A stretch of DNA of 64,000 bases from contig OX097180.1 in assembly GCA_944407095.1 (NCBI GenBank), positions 434,001-498,000 of the forward strand, written 5' to 3'. Of this stretch, positions 43,365 through 52,120 are shown in pieces (the stretch's first letter is position 1; the number at the start of each line of letters is the position of its first letter). A program made the position numbers and the translations under genes. Under the pieces are notes generated by a model. That model was given only the letters and a program-made list of their open reading frames with translations, was not told where the DNA came from and searched no databases. Source of the DNA: Candidatus Enterousia intestinigallinarum. GTDB taxonomy: Bacteria > Pseudomonadota > Alphaproteobacteria > Rs-D84.

Positions 43365-43793
43365 ATGGCAGCAAAAAATTATAAAAACATTGAATTACCA
43401 CCAAAATACGTTCCTAAAAAATCGGAACCGTATATGTGTCCGGAACAACTGGCGTATTTCTATCAGTTACTGACCGCACAAAAAGAAGAATTATTACACG
43501 ACACAGCGTCAACATTGAACGCGGTTCGCCTGGCTGAAAAGGTTGATAACGAAGGCGTCGGTGACGAATCGGACAACGCGACATTCGAACAGGAAATTAC
43601 AATGAACCTGCGTATGTCAGAACGTGACAACAACCTGTTGAAGAAAATCAACGCCGCATTGGAACGAATCGAAAACGGCACATATGGATACAGTGTTGTT
43701 TCCGGTGACGAAATCGGTCTGTCACGTATGTTGGCACGTCCGTTGGCAACAATGACCGTTGACGAACAGGAAGAATACGAAAAACGTAAATAA
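43365..43793 (+). CDS. dksA: DksA-family transcription factor, zinc ligands missing
   Basis: 142 residues. The coiled-coil (EQLAYFYQLLTAQKEELLHD, SERDNNLLKKINAALERI) carries the Asp tip of DksA (DNEGVGDESDNA), which reaches into the secondary channel of RNA polymerase. The C-terminal globular domain has YGYSVVSGDEIGLSRMLARP and ATMTVDEQEEYEKRK, but the cysteines of the C4 zinc finger are all replaced. Cys-free DksA paralogues are known to work without zinc. It is co-transcribed with trxA, and a terminator follows. Confidence 0.93.
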   Translation: MAAKNYKNIELPPKYVPKKSEPYMCPEQLAYFYQLLTAQKEELLHDTASTLNAVRLAEKVDNEGVGDESDNATFEQEITMNLRMSERDNNLLKKINAALERIENGTYGYSVVSGDEIGLSRMLARPLATMTVDEQEEYEKRK

Positions 43794-43810
43794 GCAAATA
43801 TTTACATTAA

Positions 43811-43842
43811 ACGGGTGCCAAAAACGGCACCCTATTTTTTAT
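43811..43842. terminator. Bidirectional terminator
   Basis: Stem GGGTGCC / GGCACCC with T-run after it, between dksA and the convergent protease gene. Confidence 0.85.
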
Positions 43843-45772
43843 TATCATCACTTGCGTTATTTTTGCCCACACCGTCAAAAACATTATTTATTAAAACATC
43901 ACCGATCGCACCACCGGCAACACCCGCGCCACCAACAATAGCACCTGTTTTTAATTGCGATGATGTATCGGACTTCTGCGCTGCCCATTCTGCCGCATCC
44001 GCACCGGTCGGATCAGACAACGCACGTGACAATGACGTATATGCACCGTCGGTTATACCAGTCGCCGCATTGTCGTACAAACCAGACGTCGCCGCATCCA
44101 GAATAACTTCGGATTCTATACCTGGGGTCATACCAAGGGCCTCTTTACGCGTTTTCAAATCTGCCGCTAATGTCGTATATTCGTTATATATTGGCAATAA
44201 CACATTTGCGCCGGGCAGTTGTATATTTGTTTCGCCACCGCTGATTGTCATACCCTGGCCATAGTCGCATTTGAACGTTGCAAGATACGCCGCCATATCA
44301 CGTTCGGCGTCCGCATCGGCATTTTGTTCGGCCAGTGCAGATGCTACCTGCATCCCGCCAATACCACCGGCACCGATTGCCGCCGCCCCCAGCATACGAT
44401 TCGCTAATGATTGTTCACGCGCTTTTGCCTCATCATACGCTTTCTTAGCTTGTCGCCAATTTTCTAATTGTGTATCGTACTGAACTAAGTTATCCAAAAT
44501 ATCAAATATTTCTGCGTCAGTTGTATCTGCTGTAACAGTGCCGATTGCATCTATTACTTGATTGCCCAAATTATCAATTTGCTGTTTCTCTTTTTCCAGC
44601 AGTTCCCCCGTATCGTCTGCGACAGCAACATCTGGCGCACCAGACGCATCAACAAAACTTGCAACTGGCAATAAATTTTCCCGCGAACCATCGGCGTCAA
44701 TTACACCCGTCGGATTCACAGATTGTACACGATTATCTGGCATAGATGCCGGCGCATCAATTTTATCTATTTTTGCAGCATCAGATACAGAACCGTTGTT
44801 CCAAACTTTTCGACCACTTATAATATCCCCTAAAACATCCTGTGCCGGTGATGTTTTTTGCATTTCTTTCAATGCAGCCATCCAATTTGATGATGCAGAA
44901 TACAAAGTTTCATTTTCACCAAATTCGTTCGCATCAAAAGAAGTCCTTGACCTTGATACAACCCCATATACCTGATTGTCATTTGTCCACGCGGCACCAC
45001 CAGAATTTCCCTGTGACAGTTGACAATTTCCGTTATAAGACACAGCAAGTGTTTGTTTTGTCCTGTCCACAACACTAATGTTACCAACCCCTGTCAGTTC
45101 ACAAGCTGTGTCCGCCTTTAACCTAAATCTTTTTTTCCCGGACGAAACATCCCAATCTCTTAATTCTTTACCATCCAACAATGTTGTAAATTCATCATAG
45201 AATTGTTCTAAATAAGTTTCTGCGCTTTCATAAGACGCCACATTGTGTTCTGACAATTTTTTATGTATTTTTTGTATTTCATCTGGCGTCAATATCCTAA
45301 GCCAACCAAATCCAGCGATACTAACAGGTACAGGAAACCTTGCATCATTTTTTTTCAAAGAATCTGGAAAAGAATCAAAATAGTCCCGGCTAAAAAATCG
45401 ACCATCTGTTACGCGCAACAACGCCCAGTCATCAGATAAAGAGGTTCCATATTTTTCTAAAACGACCCAAGTTTCTCTGCCATCATATGTCTCTATTGGT
45501 ATTTTTTCACCAACCATTTGATTGCCGTCATATCCTGTACTATAAATCAAACAATGGCGTGCCGTTAAAATTATATCTGGCGCGACATATTGCCCAGCAC
45601 AAGTCACAGAAACCCAATCAGCCGAAAAAGTATTTCCCTTTATCAATACAATTTTGTTATACGGCGCCGCAGACCAATCAACATATTCACGTTCGTCGTA
45701 TGAACCAATATATGCACGTGCAACACACGGCACAAATAACAATGCAATAAAAATAAGTTTGTAAAGGAACAA
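43832..45772 (-). CDS. Secreted trypsin-like serine protease with long unknown C-terminal region
   Basis: About 646 residues in this frame. A signal-peptide-like start (LIFIALLFVPCVARA) is followed by an S1 (trypsin-like) domain: His in LTARHC (~73), Asp in SDDWALLRV (~115), Ser in CQLSQGNSGGAAW (~257), with Cys pairs around them. The C-terminal ~390 residues contain a Gly-rich hydrophobic helix (LGAAAIGAGGIGGMQVASAL) followed by FKCDYGQGMTISGG, then a second Gly-rich segment (TGAIVGGAGVAGGAIG). Only a TTG (45772) serves as the first start in frame. An ATG at 45780 with AAAAA is out by one base: see findings. Confidence 0.8.
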   Translation of the reverse strand: MFLYKLIFIALLFVPCVARAYIGSYDEREYVDWSAAPYNKIVLIKGNTFSADWVSVTCAGQYVAPDIILTARHCLIYSTGYDGNQMVGEKIPIETYDGRETWVVLEKYGTSLSDDWALLRVTDGRFFSRDYFDSFPDSLKKNDARFPVPVSIAGFGWLRILTPDEIQKIHKKLSEHNVASYESAETYLEQFYDEFTTLLDGKELRDWDVSSGKKRFRLKADTACELTGVGNISVVDRTKQTLAVSYNGNCQLSQGNSGGAAWTNDNQVYGVVSRSRTSFDANEFGENETLYSASSNWMAALKEMQKTSPAQDVLGDIISGRKVWNNGSVSDAAKIDKIDAPASMPDNRVQSVNPTGVIDADGSRENLLPVASFVDASGAPDVAVADDTGELLEKEKQQIDNLGNQVIDAIGTVTADTTDAEIFDILDNLVQYDTQLENWRQAKKAYDEAKAREQSLANRMLGAAAIGAGGIGGMQVASALAEQNADADAERDMAAYLATFKCDYGQGMTISGGETNIQLPGANVLLPIYNEYTTLAADLKTRKEALGMTPGIESEVILDAATSGLYDNAATGITDGAYTSLSRALSDPTGADAAEWAAQKSDTSSQLKTGAIVGGAGVAGGAIGDVLINNVFDGVGKNNASDDNKK

Positions 45773-45821
45773 TTTTTCATAAACTATATTTCTTTATATT
45801 ATACCATAAAGTTTGCAACAA

Positions 45822-45850
45822 AAAAAGCCGGTGTTTCCCGGCTTTTTTAT
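45822..45850. terminator. Terminator of tatA
   Basis: Stem AAAAAGCCGG / CCGGCTTTTT around TGTTT-type loop, T-runs both ways, directly after the tatA stop on the minus strand. Confidence 0.9.
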
Positions 45851-45862
45851 ATATCTTAAAAA

Positions 45863-46165
45863 TTATTTCGCTACCTGTTTACTGGTCGATTTTTTGACCT
45901 GTTTTTTAACACCAACCCTGCCAGCTTTTACCGGCTTTTTCGTTACTTTTTTGACATCATTTGATGATTGCGTGGCATTTTTTGCCTGTTCGGCCTTTGC
46001 CGGCGAATTTTCACCTTTTTTGGACTTGTCCTTTAATTCCTTCTTAAAGACATTTATCCCATCGGCCAGATTTTTCATCATACCCGGTATTTTATTGTGC
46101 CCGAACAAAATCAGTACTAACACAACAATTACTAGTATTTCGGCCCAGCCAAAGCGTCCAAACAT
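45863..46165 (-). CDS. tatA: Sec-independent protein translocase TatA
   Basis: 100 residues. One membrane helix (WAEILVIVVLVLILFG) followed by FGHNKIPGMMKNLADGI, the TatA FG hinge and amphipathic helix, then a Lys-rich disordered tail. TatA polymerises to form the pore for folded twin-arginine substrates. It is 15-17 bases after the SPOR gene and over 10 kb from tatB-tatC. Lysine content of the tail is very high (KKQVKKSTSKQVAK). Confidence 0.94.
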   Translation of the reverse strand: MFGRFGWAEILVIVVLVLILFGHNKIPGMMKNLADGINVFKKELKDKSKKGENSPAKAEQAKNATQSSNDVKKVTKKPVKAGRVGVKKQVKKSTSKQVAK

Positions 46166-46181
46166 TTTATCCCCCGTTACA

Positions 46182-47009
46182 TTATTTAGTTACATAACAT
46201 TCCAGACCATCGGCCTTGGCATTACGGCAGAAATTATTCGCATCTGCCGCCGCATTAAATCCAACACGTAATCTGTACGCCGTTGTACCGTTCGGCAGAA
46301 CAGCCGCCAATATCACAAACTGATGCCCATTAAACAAGTTTTGATGTGACGCACGTAACTGACGCTGACCACTTTCCGCCAATGCACGCGTACTATACGA
46401 TCCAATTTGAGCATACCAGGCGTATGTGCGTGTAGTATTTTGTGCACGCTGGGCCGCCTTGGCCGGTTGCGTATTGCGCGCTGGCTGTGCCTTGGCCGCG
46501 GGCTTTGCGGCAGGTTTTGCCGCCGGTTGTGCCGCTGGCTTATCAGGGTTAAACGTGACTTCCTTTCTATCTTCTATCACACGAACCGGTACGCCGGGCG
46601 TAGTATTTTGAACCGCCGGCTGTGCCACTGGCTGCGGCGCAGGTTGAACGACTGGCGCTGGCTTTTGTACTGGTTGTGGCGCAACCTGTGGTGCGGGTTG
46701 CGGCGCCGCGGCAACATTTGCCGGTGTTGGTGCGGTCGACGGACCAACAACCAATGGCGCAGCAGAATCCACCCCGTCAACAATAACGGCCGGTGCGTCC
46801 AAATCAACTTCCATCGTGGAATTGGAATCATCCCCAACGATGCGAATAATGACGTACGTCGCCAATATGATAATCAACACACCAATCGCCATCAACAGCC
46901 ACGGCTTTTTCGGGCGCGGTGCAGCAAACGGTGCCGCTTCCGGCAATGCATCCGTAGAATCGGCGTCGTCATTCAAATCCAATAAATCCAAATTATCATC
47001 GTTGTTCAT
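46182..47009 (-). CDS. SPOR-domain protein
   Basis: 275 residues. An acidic N-terminus (LDLLDLNDDADSTD), one membrane helix (PWLLMAIGVLIIILATYVII), then a Pro/Ala/Gln-rich periplasmic linker (VAQPAVQNTTPG) and a C-terminal SPOR domain (YAWYAQIGSYSTRALAESGQ, YRLRVGFNAAADANNFCRNA). SPOR domains bind denuded septal peptidoglycan, so this is a division-site protein of the DedD/FtsN type. It is not preceded by a clear cytosolic FtsA-binding motif. It is just upstream of tatA. Confidence 0.88.
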   Translation of the reverse strand: MNNDDNLDLLDLNDDADSTDALPEAAPFAAPRPKKPWLLMAIGVLIIILATYVIIRIVGDDSNSTMEVDLDAPAVIVDGVDSAAPLVVGPSTAPTPANVAAAPQPAPQVAPQPVQKPAPVVQPAPQPVAQPAVQNTTPGVPVRVIEDRKEVTFNPDKPAAQPAAKPAAKPAAKAQPARNTQPAKAAQRAQNTTRTYAWYAQIGSYSTRALAESGQRQLRASHQNLFNGHQFVILAAVLPNGTTAYRLRVGFNAAADANNFCRNAKADGLECYVTK

Positions 47010-47084
47010 CAGGATTCCCCCATAGTTCTTTGTGATACATTATATCATAAAAAACCGTATTTTCCAAAGATTATGTAAGCAAAT

Positions 47085-47228
47085 TTACTTTGGCATCTGA
47101 CCAAAATTTGGCGGTACAATCAGTTTATGATTTTCTTCAACAATCGGTTCACTTTCACATTTTGTGGCGCACGCAGATAAAATCATAGGCGTCAAACAAA
47201 TCATCAATAAAAACAGTGCTTTTTTCAT
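47085..47228 (-). CDS. Small lipoprotein (47 residues)
   Basis: ATG at 47228, stop at 47085-47087, AAGGATAT ahead of the start. A lipoprotein signal (MKKALFLLMICLTPMILSAC) ends at the Cys of LSAC; the 28-residue tail (ATKCESEPIVEENHKLIVPP followed by NFGQMPK) is similar to small alphaproteobacterial lipoproteins that end in VPPxF. It lies between the SPOR gene and thrS. It is probably an outer-membrane lipoprotein; function unknown. Confidence 0.75.
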   Translation of the reverse strand: MKKALFLLMICLTPMILSACATKCESEPIVEENHKLIVPPNFGQMPK

Positions 47229-47298
47229 ATATCCTTCCTTTTGGTTTTATACATATTATAATGGCGCGGAATAACCGCGCCATATTTTTTTATACCTT

Positions 47299-49032
47299 TT
47301 AGTTCGGCATTTTTACCGCATCGCGCATTTGTGCGACAAAATCGTCCAGCGACACGGTTTCTTGTTTTTCCACACCCAGACGACGCAACGTCACACTGCG
47401 GTCTGCGCTTTCTTTTTCACCGACAACGGCGATAATTGGTGTTTTAGCCAGCGACAATTCGCGGATTTTATAGTTCACCTTTTCATCGCGCAAATCGGCA
47501 CGCGCATATACCCCCGCCGCACGCAACGCATCAACAACATCCACCGCATATTCACGGAATTTTTCAGAAATCGGGGTTACAACGACCGGTTCCGGCGACA
47601 GCCACAACGGCAGATTTCCACCCGTCGATTCTAACAGGATGCCCATAAATCTTTCAATCGATCCCAACATTGCACGATGCAACATAATCGGACGATGCTT
47701 TTCACCGTCTTCACCGATATAGGACAAATCAAACCGTTCCGGCAGATTCATATCCAACTGTACGGTACCACACTGCCACGTGCGCCCTAATGCATCTTTC
47801 AAATAGTTATCGATTTTGGGTCCATAAAACGCGGCGTCCCCTGGTGCAATTTCATATTCGATACCGTTTGCATCCAGCGCGTGTTTTAATGCGCCCTCGG
47901 CCTTGTCCCAGATTTCATCGGAACCGATGCGAAATTCAGAATCCTTGCGCGTGGCCAATTTCATTGAAATCTTGTCAAATCCGAATTTTGCATAAATATC
48001 CTTGATAAAGCGCAGGATTTTTACAACTTCGGCCTCTAACTGTTCTTCGGTACAGAAAATATGCGCATCATCCTGGGTAAATTCACGCACACGCATCAGT
48101 CCGGACAGACCACCGGCGGCCTCGTACCGATTTACCTTGCCAAATTCTGCCAGATACAGCGGCAAATCCTTGTAAGATTTTATGCCCTGCCCGAACACCA
48201 ACATTCCACCCGGACAAGACATCGGCTTTACACAGAAAGTTTTGCCATCCTGGGTTTTACCTGAATAGTTATGTTCGCCATACTTTGCCCAATGTCCGCT
48301 GCGTTCCCACAGTGATCTGTCCATAACGGACGGGGTTGATATTTCCTGATACCCGGCCAGTTCCTGGCGATGACGGATATATTCAATCAATTTACGATAA
48401 ATTTTGTACCCGTGGTCGTGCCAGAACACCGCCCCCGGCGCATAGTCCGGTTCAAAATGGAACAAATCCATATCTTTGCCCAGTTTGCGGTTATCACGCG
48501 CAGCGGCCTCTTCCTGCATTTTCAGGAATTCATCTAATTCTTCTTTGGACGCAAATGCATCAACATAAATACGCTGCAACATTTTATTTTTTGCATCGCC
48601 CTTCCAGTATGCGCCGGCAACATTACGAATTTTGAACCCATCACGCGGCAAATCACGCGAGCTTTCCACGTGCGGCCCGCGACACAGGTCAACAAAATCA
48701 CGGAAAGTGTACACAGACAACTGTTCCCCGGCCGCATCATATTCGTTCAACCATTCCATTTTATATGGTTGGTTTGCAAAAATCTGTTTGGCTTCGTCCA
48801 ATGATACAAACCGCTGTTCGAATCGACCGTTTGATTTGATTAAATCGCGCATTTCTTTTTCTATTTTGGCAAAATCATCTTCGGAAAAACGGTGTTCAGT
48901 ATCAAAATCGTAATAAAACCCGTTTTCAATCGCGGGACCACCCGCAAATTTAACATCTGGATACAACTTCTGAACCGCCGCCGCCATAACGTGCGCCAAC
49001 GAATGCCGAATCGTTTCAATTGGATATGACAT
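47299..49032 (-). CDS. thrS: Threonine--tRNA ligase without the TGS domain
   Basis: 577 residues, charges tRNA-Thr. The usual N-terminal TGS domain (~60 residues) is absent: the protein starts at the editing domain (TIRHSLAHVMAAAVQKLYPD, then DLCRGPHVESS, HxxxH and C-x-x-x-H type sites). The class II core has the zinc Cys in KPMSCPGG, RVREFTQDDAHIFC, AFYGPKID and WQCGTVQLDMNLPERF; the anticodon-binding domain closes it. A GC-rich hairpin (ACCCCC-GC-GGGGGT) lies upstream near 49120, and no T-box is seen. Confidence 0.93.
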   Translation of the reverse strand: MSYPIETIRHSLAHVMAAAVQKLYPDVKFAGGPAIENGFYYDFDTEHRFSEDDFAKIEKEMRDLIKSNGRFEQRFVSLDEAKQIFANQPYKMEWLNEYDAAGEQLSVYTFRDFVDLCRGPHVESSRDLPRDGFKIRNVAGAYWKGDAKNKMLQRIYVDAFASKEELDEFLKMQEEAAARDNRKLGKDMDLFHFEPDYAPGAVFWHDHGYKIYRKLIEYIRHRQELAGYQEISTPSVMDRSLWERSGHWAKYGEHNYSGKTQDGKTFCVKPMSCPGGMLVFGQGIKSYKDLPLYLAEFGKVNRYEAAGGLSGLMRVREFTQDDAHIFCTEEQLEAEVVKILRFIKDIYAKFGFDKISMKLATRKDSEFRIGSDEIWDKAEGALKHALDANGIEYEIAPGDAAFYGPKIDNYLKDALGRTWQCGTVQLDMNLPERFDLSYIGEDGEKHRPIMLHRAMLGSIERFMGILLESTGGNLPLWLSPEPVVVTPISEKFREYAVDVVDALRAAGVYARADLRDEKVNYKIRELSLAKTPIIAVVGEKESADRSVTLRRLGVEKQETVSLDDFVAQMRDAVKMPN

Positions 49033-49212
49033 AATAAAATCCTTATAATTTATAAAGTAAAATTGAATTGTTATTGATTATTGCACTGCGCGGATAAAAC
49101 CGCAAATAGAATCTACACCCCCGCGGGGGTTGTTGTAGTTGTTGTAAAGAAAACGCAAATATTATTCATAACCCTATAAATAATAGTACTATTAAAAATA
49201 AATGTCAACATA

Positions 49213-49950
49213 CTAAAAATCAATTATACAACCAAACAGCACGGCGAAAAAGAAGCACACACTGCCCCCTATTACAAACAGATGCCAAATTGCGTGTGAA
49301 TACTTCATACGTCGCCACAAATAGAATATTACCCCCAATGAATAAGACAGTCCACCCGCCAATATAAACCATAACCCGCGTGGCGGAATATTATGCAACA
49401 TTGCTGGCAATATAAACAACAGCGTCCACCCCATAACCAGATACAGTGCGACAACCCATTTCGGCTGATTGTGCGGATTACGCATTTTCATAATCGCGCC
49501 CAGGATTACAATCGCCCACAATATTCCAAACACGGTCCATCCCAAGCCCCCACGTAAATTTACCAGTAAAAACGGTGTGTATGTACCGGCAATCAGCGCA
49601 TAAATGGCAACACTGTCCCATACTTCGAAAAAGCATTCGCCGCGCCGGCCTATTGTCGCGTGGCACATTGTTGAACCAAAATACAGCGTTATCATTGTAA
49701 CGCCAAATATTGCGCACGACACAACTGCCCACGGATTATGCGCCAGTGCCGCAAAAACCACCAACAACGTCAACGCCGCAATCGCCAAACCAATGCCAAT
49801 CCCGTGCGTCAGGATATTTAATACCTCTTCAGATTTTGTACTGGCGCGTTCCCAACGAAACAGCCCCGTCGCACGCAATATACGTAGCAAACGCCCCGCG
49901 CGCGAATCAGATTTAACCGCCCGTAATTGTGCACGTTTTGTCTTTGTCAT
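49213..49950 (-). CDS. Hemolysin III family (PAQR-like) membrane protein
   Basis: 245 residues with seven membrane helices. HGIGIGLAIAALTLLVVFAA, LYFGSTMCHATIGRRG, DSVAIYALIAGTYTPFLLVN and KYSHAIWHLFVIGGSVCFFF are the HlyIII/YqfA family motifs, with conserved His and Ser residues of a hydrolase-like membrane site. The in vivo substrate is unknown. Its ATG overlaps the gltX stop by four bases. Confidence 0.92.
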   Translation of the reverse strand: MTKTKRAQLRAVKSDSRAGRLLRILRATGLFRWERASTKSEEVLNILTHGIGIGLAIAALTLLVVFAALAHNPWAVVSCAIFGVTMITLYFGSTMCHATIGRRGECFFEVWDSVAIYALIAGTYTPFLLVNLRGGLGWTVFGILWAIVILGAIMKMRNPHNQPKWVVALYLVMGWTLLFILPAMLHNIPPRGLWFILAGGLSYSLGVIFYLWRRMKYSHAIWHLFVIGGSVCFFFAVLFGCIIDF

Positions 49951-51524
49951 TTGATGATATCCTTTATACGTGATTTTACCATATCCGCACCCATAACCTG
50001 CATAATTGAATACAAGTCCGGCGTATTTGTACGTCCGGTCATCGCCACACGCAAGTTCATAGCCACATCGCCATTTTTAACACCGGCATCCGCGGCAATC
50101 GCAACAATCTTATTCCACCAAGTATCTTTATCATCACAAATATCAAATGTTTCCAAAAACGCACGCAGCAAATCGTGATTAAATTCAAATTCATTATTTG
50201 GCACAAACAAATCATCCCAGAAGTAAGATATTTCGTTCAACGTTTGTGACCAGGTTATAAAATCCTTGCGGATACGTTTTGGATTATCGCGTTCAATGGC
50301 CAGAATATTTTTCAGATATTCCGGATTTGCACCGATTCGCGCGGCCCACTGTGCATCATATTCGTCCGCCCAGTCACGCACGCTGCGCACCAGTGCATCA
50401 ACCGACATTGTTCCAATAAATTCACGCGCCCACCATTCCAACTTTTTCATATCAAACAGCGCACCAGAAATAGGAATCTTTTTCGGACGCAATGGATATT
50501 CCCATATTGATTTTACCTGGCCTTTACTTTTTGCTTCTTCATATCCAGACGCTGCAATATTGCCCAGATATTCCAACACCGCCCCCGTCGGCCAACCATC
50601 GCGCAGGAAAAACGCAACGTTCGCTTCTGGATCGTGTCGCTTGGACAATTTGCGTTGCTTGCCGGTTTCTGCATCTATTTTATCAATCGTTGATGTATGA
50701 ATATACATCGGCGGCGTCCAGCCCATCATACGAAACAACTGTATATGTAACGGAAACGACGGCAGCCATTCTTCGCCACGCACAACGTGCGTTGTGCGCA
50801 TAAAGTGGTCATCGCACAAATGTGCAAAATGATAAGTCGGCAACCCGTCGTTTGATTTAATCAAAACAATATCCTCGTTATTTTCAGGGAACCCGATTGA
50901 ACCACGCACGGCATCCTTGCAAAAAATACGATTATCTGGATTACCCGTTGAATACAGGCGAATTGACGGTGTTTGTCCCGCATCCAAACGACGAATAATT
51001 TCATCATCACTGATATCTCGGTCACGTGCAAATTCGCCGTATATGCCGGTGGCAAAGCCCGCGGCCTTTTGCGTTTCACGAATACGTTCCATCTCGGTCG
51101 CGGTTAAAAAACACGGATATGCCAGGCCACGCGCCAACAAATCAGCCACAACACTATGATAAATATCACGTCGTTGCGATTGATAATACGGGCCGTATTC
51201 AGGCATATTGTTATATTCCAAACCGAATCGCTGCATAGAATCCCGGATAATTTTAACCGCATCGGCAACTTCGCGTTTTGTATCAGTGTCTTCTATTCGC
51301 AGCATAAACACCCCGCCACTGTCACGCGCCAATTTACAGTCAATCAACGCCTGGTACAGACCGCCAATGTGCATATATCCCGTGGGACTGGGCGCGAATC
51401 GTGTAACAAACGCACCATCCGGCAAATTGCGCGGCGGATATTTTGCCTCTAATTCATCCAATGTGTACTTTGGCGTATCACCCAATACGCGCGCAATCAA
51501 TTCTGGCGACAAACCTTTACGCAT
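49947..51524 (-). CDS. gltX: Glutamate--tRNA ligase
   Basis: 525 residues, class I synthetase. HIGH motif as TGYMHIGG with RFAPSPTG before it, KMSKS as RKLSKRHDPEA, DTDTKREV and GEEWLPSFPLHIQLFRM. Since the organism has GatCAB, it may also mischarge tRNA-Gln. The frame begins with a short extension ahead of the core. It overlaps the GNAT gene by eight bases and hlyIII by four. Confidence 0.95.
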   Translation of the reverse strand: MRKGLSPELIARVLGDTPKYTLDELEAKYPPRNLPDGAFVTRFAPSPTGYMHIGGLYQALIDCKLARDSGGVFMLRIEDTDTKREVADAVKIIRDSMQRFGLEYNNMPEYGPYYQSQRRDIYHSVVADLLARGLAYPCFLTATEMERIRETQKAAGFATGIYGEFARDRDISDDEIIRRLDAGQTPSIRLYSTGNPDNRIFCKDAVRGSIGFPENNEDIVLIKSNDGLPTYHFAHLCDDHFMRTTHVVRGEEWLPSFPLHIQLFRMMGWTPPMYIHTSTIDKIDAETGKQRKLSKRHDPEANVAFFLRDGWPTGAVLEYLGNIAASGYEEAKSKGQVKSIWEYPLRPKKIPISGALFDMKKLEWWAREFIGTMSVDALVRSVRDWADEYDAQWAARIGANPEYLKNILAIERDNPKRIRKDFITWSQTLNEISYFWDDLFVPNNEFEFNHDLLRAFLETFDICDDKDTWWNKIVAIAADAGVKNGDVAMNLRVAMTGRTNTPDLYSIMQVMGADMVKSRIKDIIK

Positions 51525-52074
51525 TTTTATTTTCCTTTTCCCATTCAGATTTCAATTTGGAATATGTGAACACGTCACGTAATTCATTACGGAACATATA
51601 ACTTTGACGACGAACGCCTTCGCATACAAAGCCGGCACGACGCGCAACCGATTCGCTGCGCACGTTTTCAACATCCATTATTATTTCTATACGATTGACA
51701 GGCATTGTTTCAAACGCCAGGCGTTCCAACATCTTGACCGCATGCGTCATAATTCCGCGCCCGTTATAATCCAACGACAACCAATACGCAATTTCCGCAA
51801 TCTGATTTTTTTGCGAACTGATATCTATACCAACATTACCGACAATCTGCCCATCGTAAATTATATAGTACGAACCATTATCTGTCTTGGACACCTTATA
51901 CATATGCATATACATATCTTCGGGTCGTGTGGATTCATCAATCCAACTTAAAAACTGGCGCAGGAAGTTCCGCTGTTTATCAACAATTTCAAAAATACGG
52001 CGCGCATTTTCAAACGTTGGGCTTATTTTTTCCAAACGTATGTCGCCGTCCTGTATAACTTTCGGATATTCCAT
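51517..52074 (-). CDS. GNAT-family N-acetyltransferase, RimL-like
   Basis: 185 residues. The N-terminus (VIQDGDIRLEKISPTFENAR), the acetyl-CoA motif IAEIAYWLSLDYNGRGIMTHA and the C-terminal NVRSESVARRAGFVCEGVRR followed by DVFTYSKLK match RimJ/RimL-type acetyltransferases of ribosomal proteins or other N-termini. The ATG at 52074 has AGGTC upstream; a GTG at 52101 is less likely. The target is not known. Confidence 0.88.
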   Translation of the reverse strand: MEYPKVIQDGDIRLEKISPTFENARRIFEIVDKQRNFLRQFLSWIDESTRPEDMYMHMYKVSKTDNGSYYIIYDGQIVGNVGIDISSQKNQIAEIAYWLSLDYNGRGIMTHAVKMLERLAFETMPVNRIEIIMDVENVRSESVARRAGFVCEGVRRQSYMFRNELRDVFTYSKLKSEWEKENKNA

Positions 52075-52085
52075 AACATTTGACC

Positions 52086-52114
52086 TTGTATTCGTGTACA
52101 CCCGATTTTATACT
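52086..52114 (+). promoter_or_regulatory. Promoter of trmB, probably giving a leaderless transcript
   Basis: TTGTAT at 52086-52091, 17-base spacer, TATACT at 52109-52114. The predicted start of transcription would be at or near the ATG at 52121. Confidence 0.55.
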
Positions 52115-52120
52115 AAATAT

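Noticed and set aside
49061..49200. T-box leader or RNA switch upstream of thrS
   Set aside because: Only a short GC hairpin (ACCCCC/GGGGGT) and a small AATAGTACTATT palindrome are present; no T-box sequence or specifier loop was seen.
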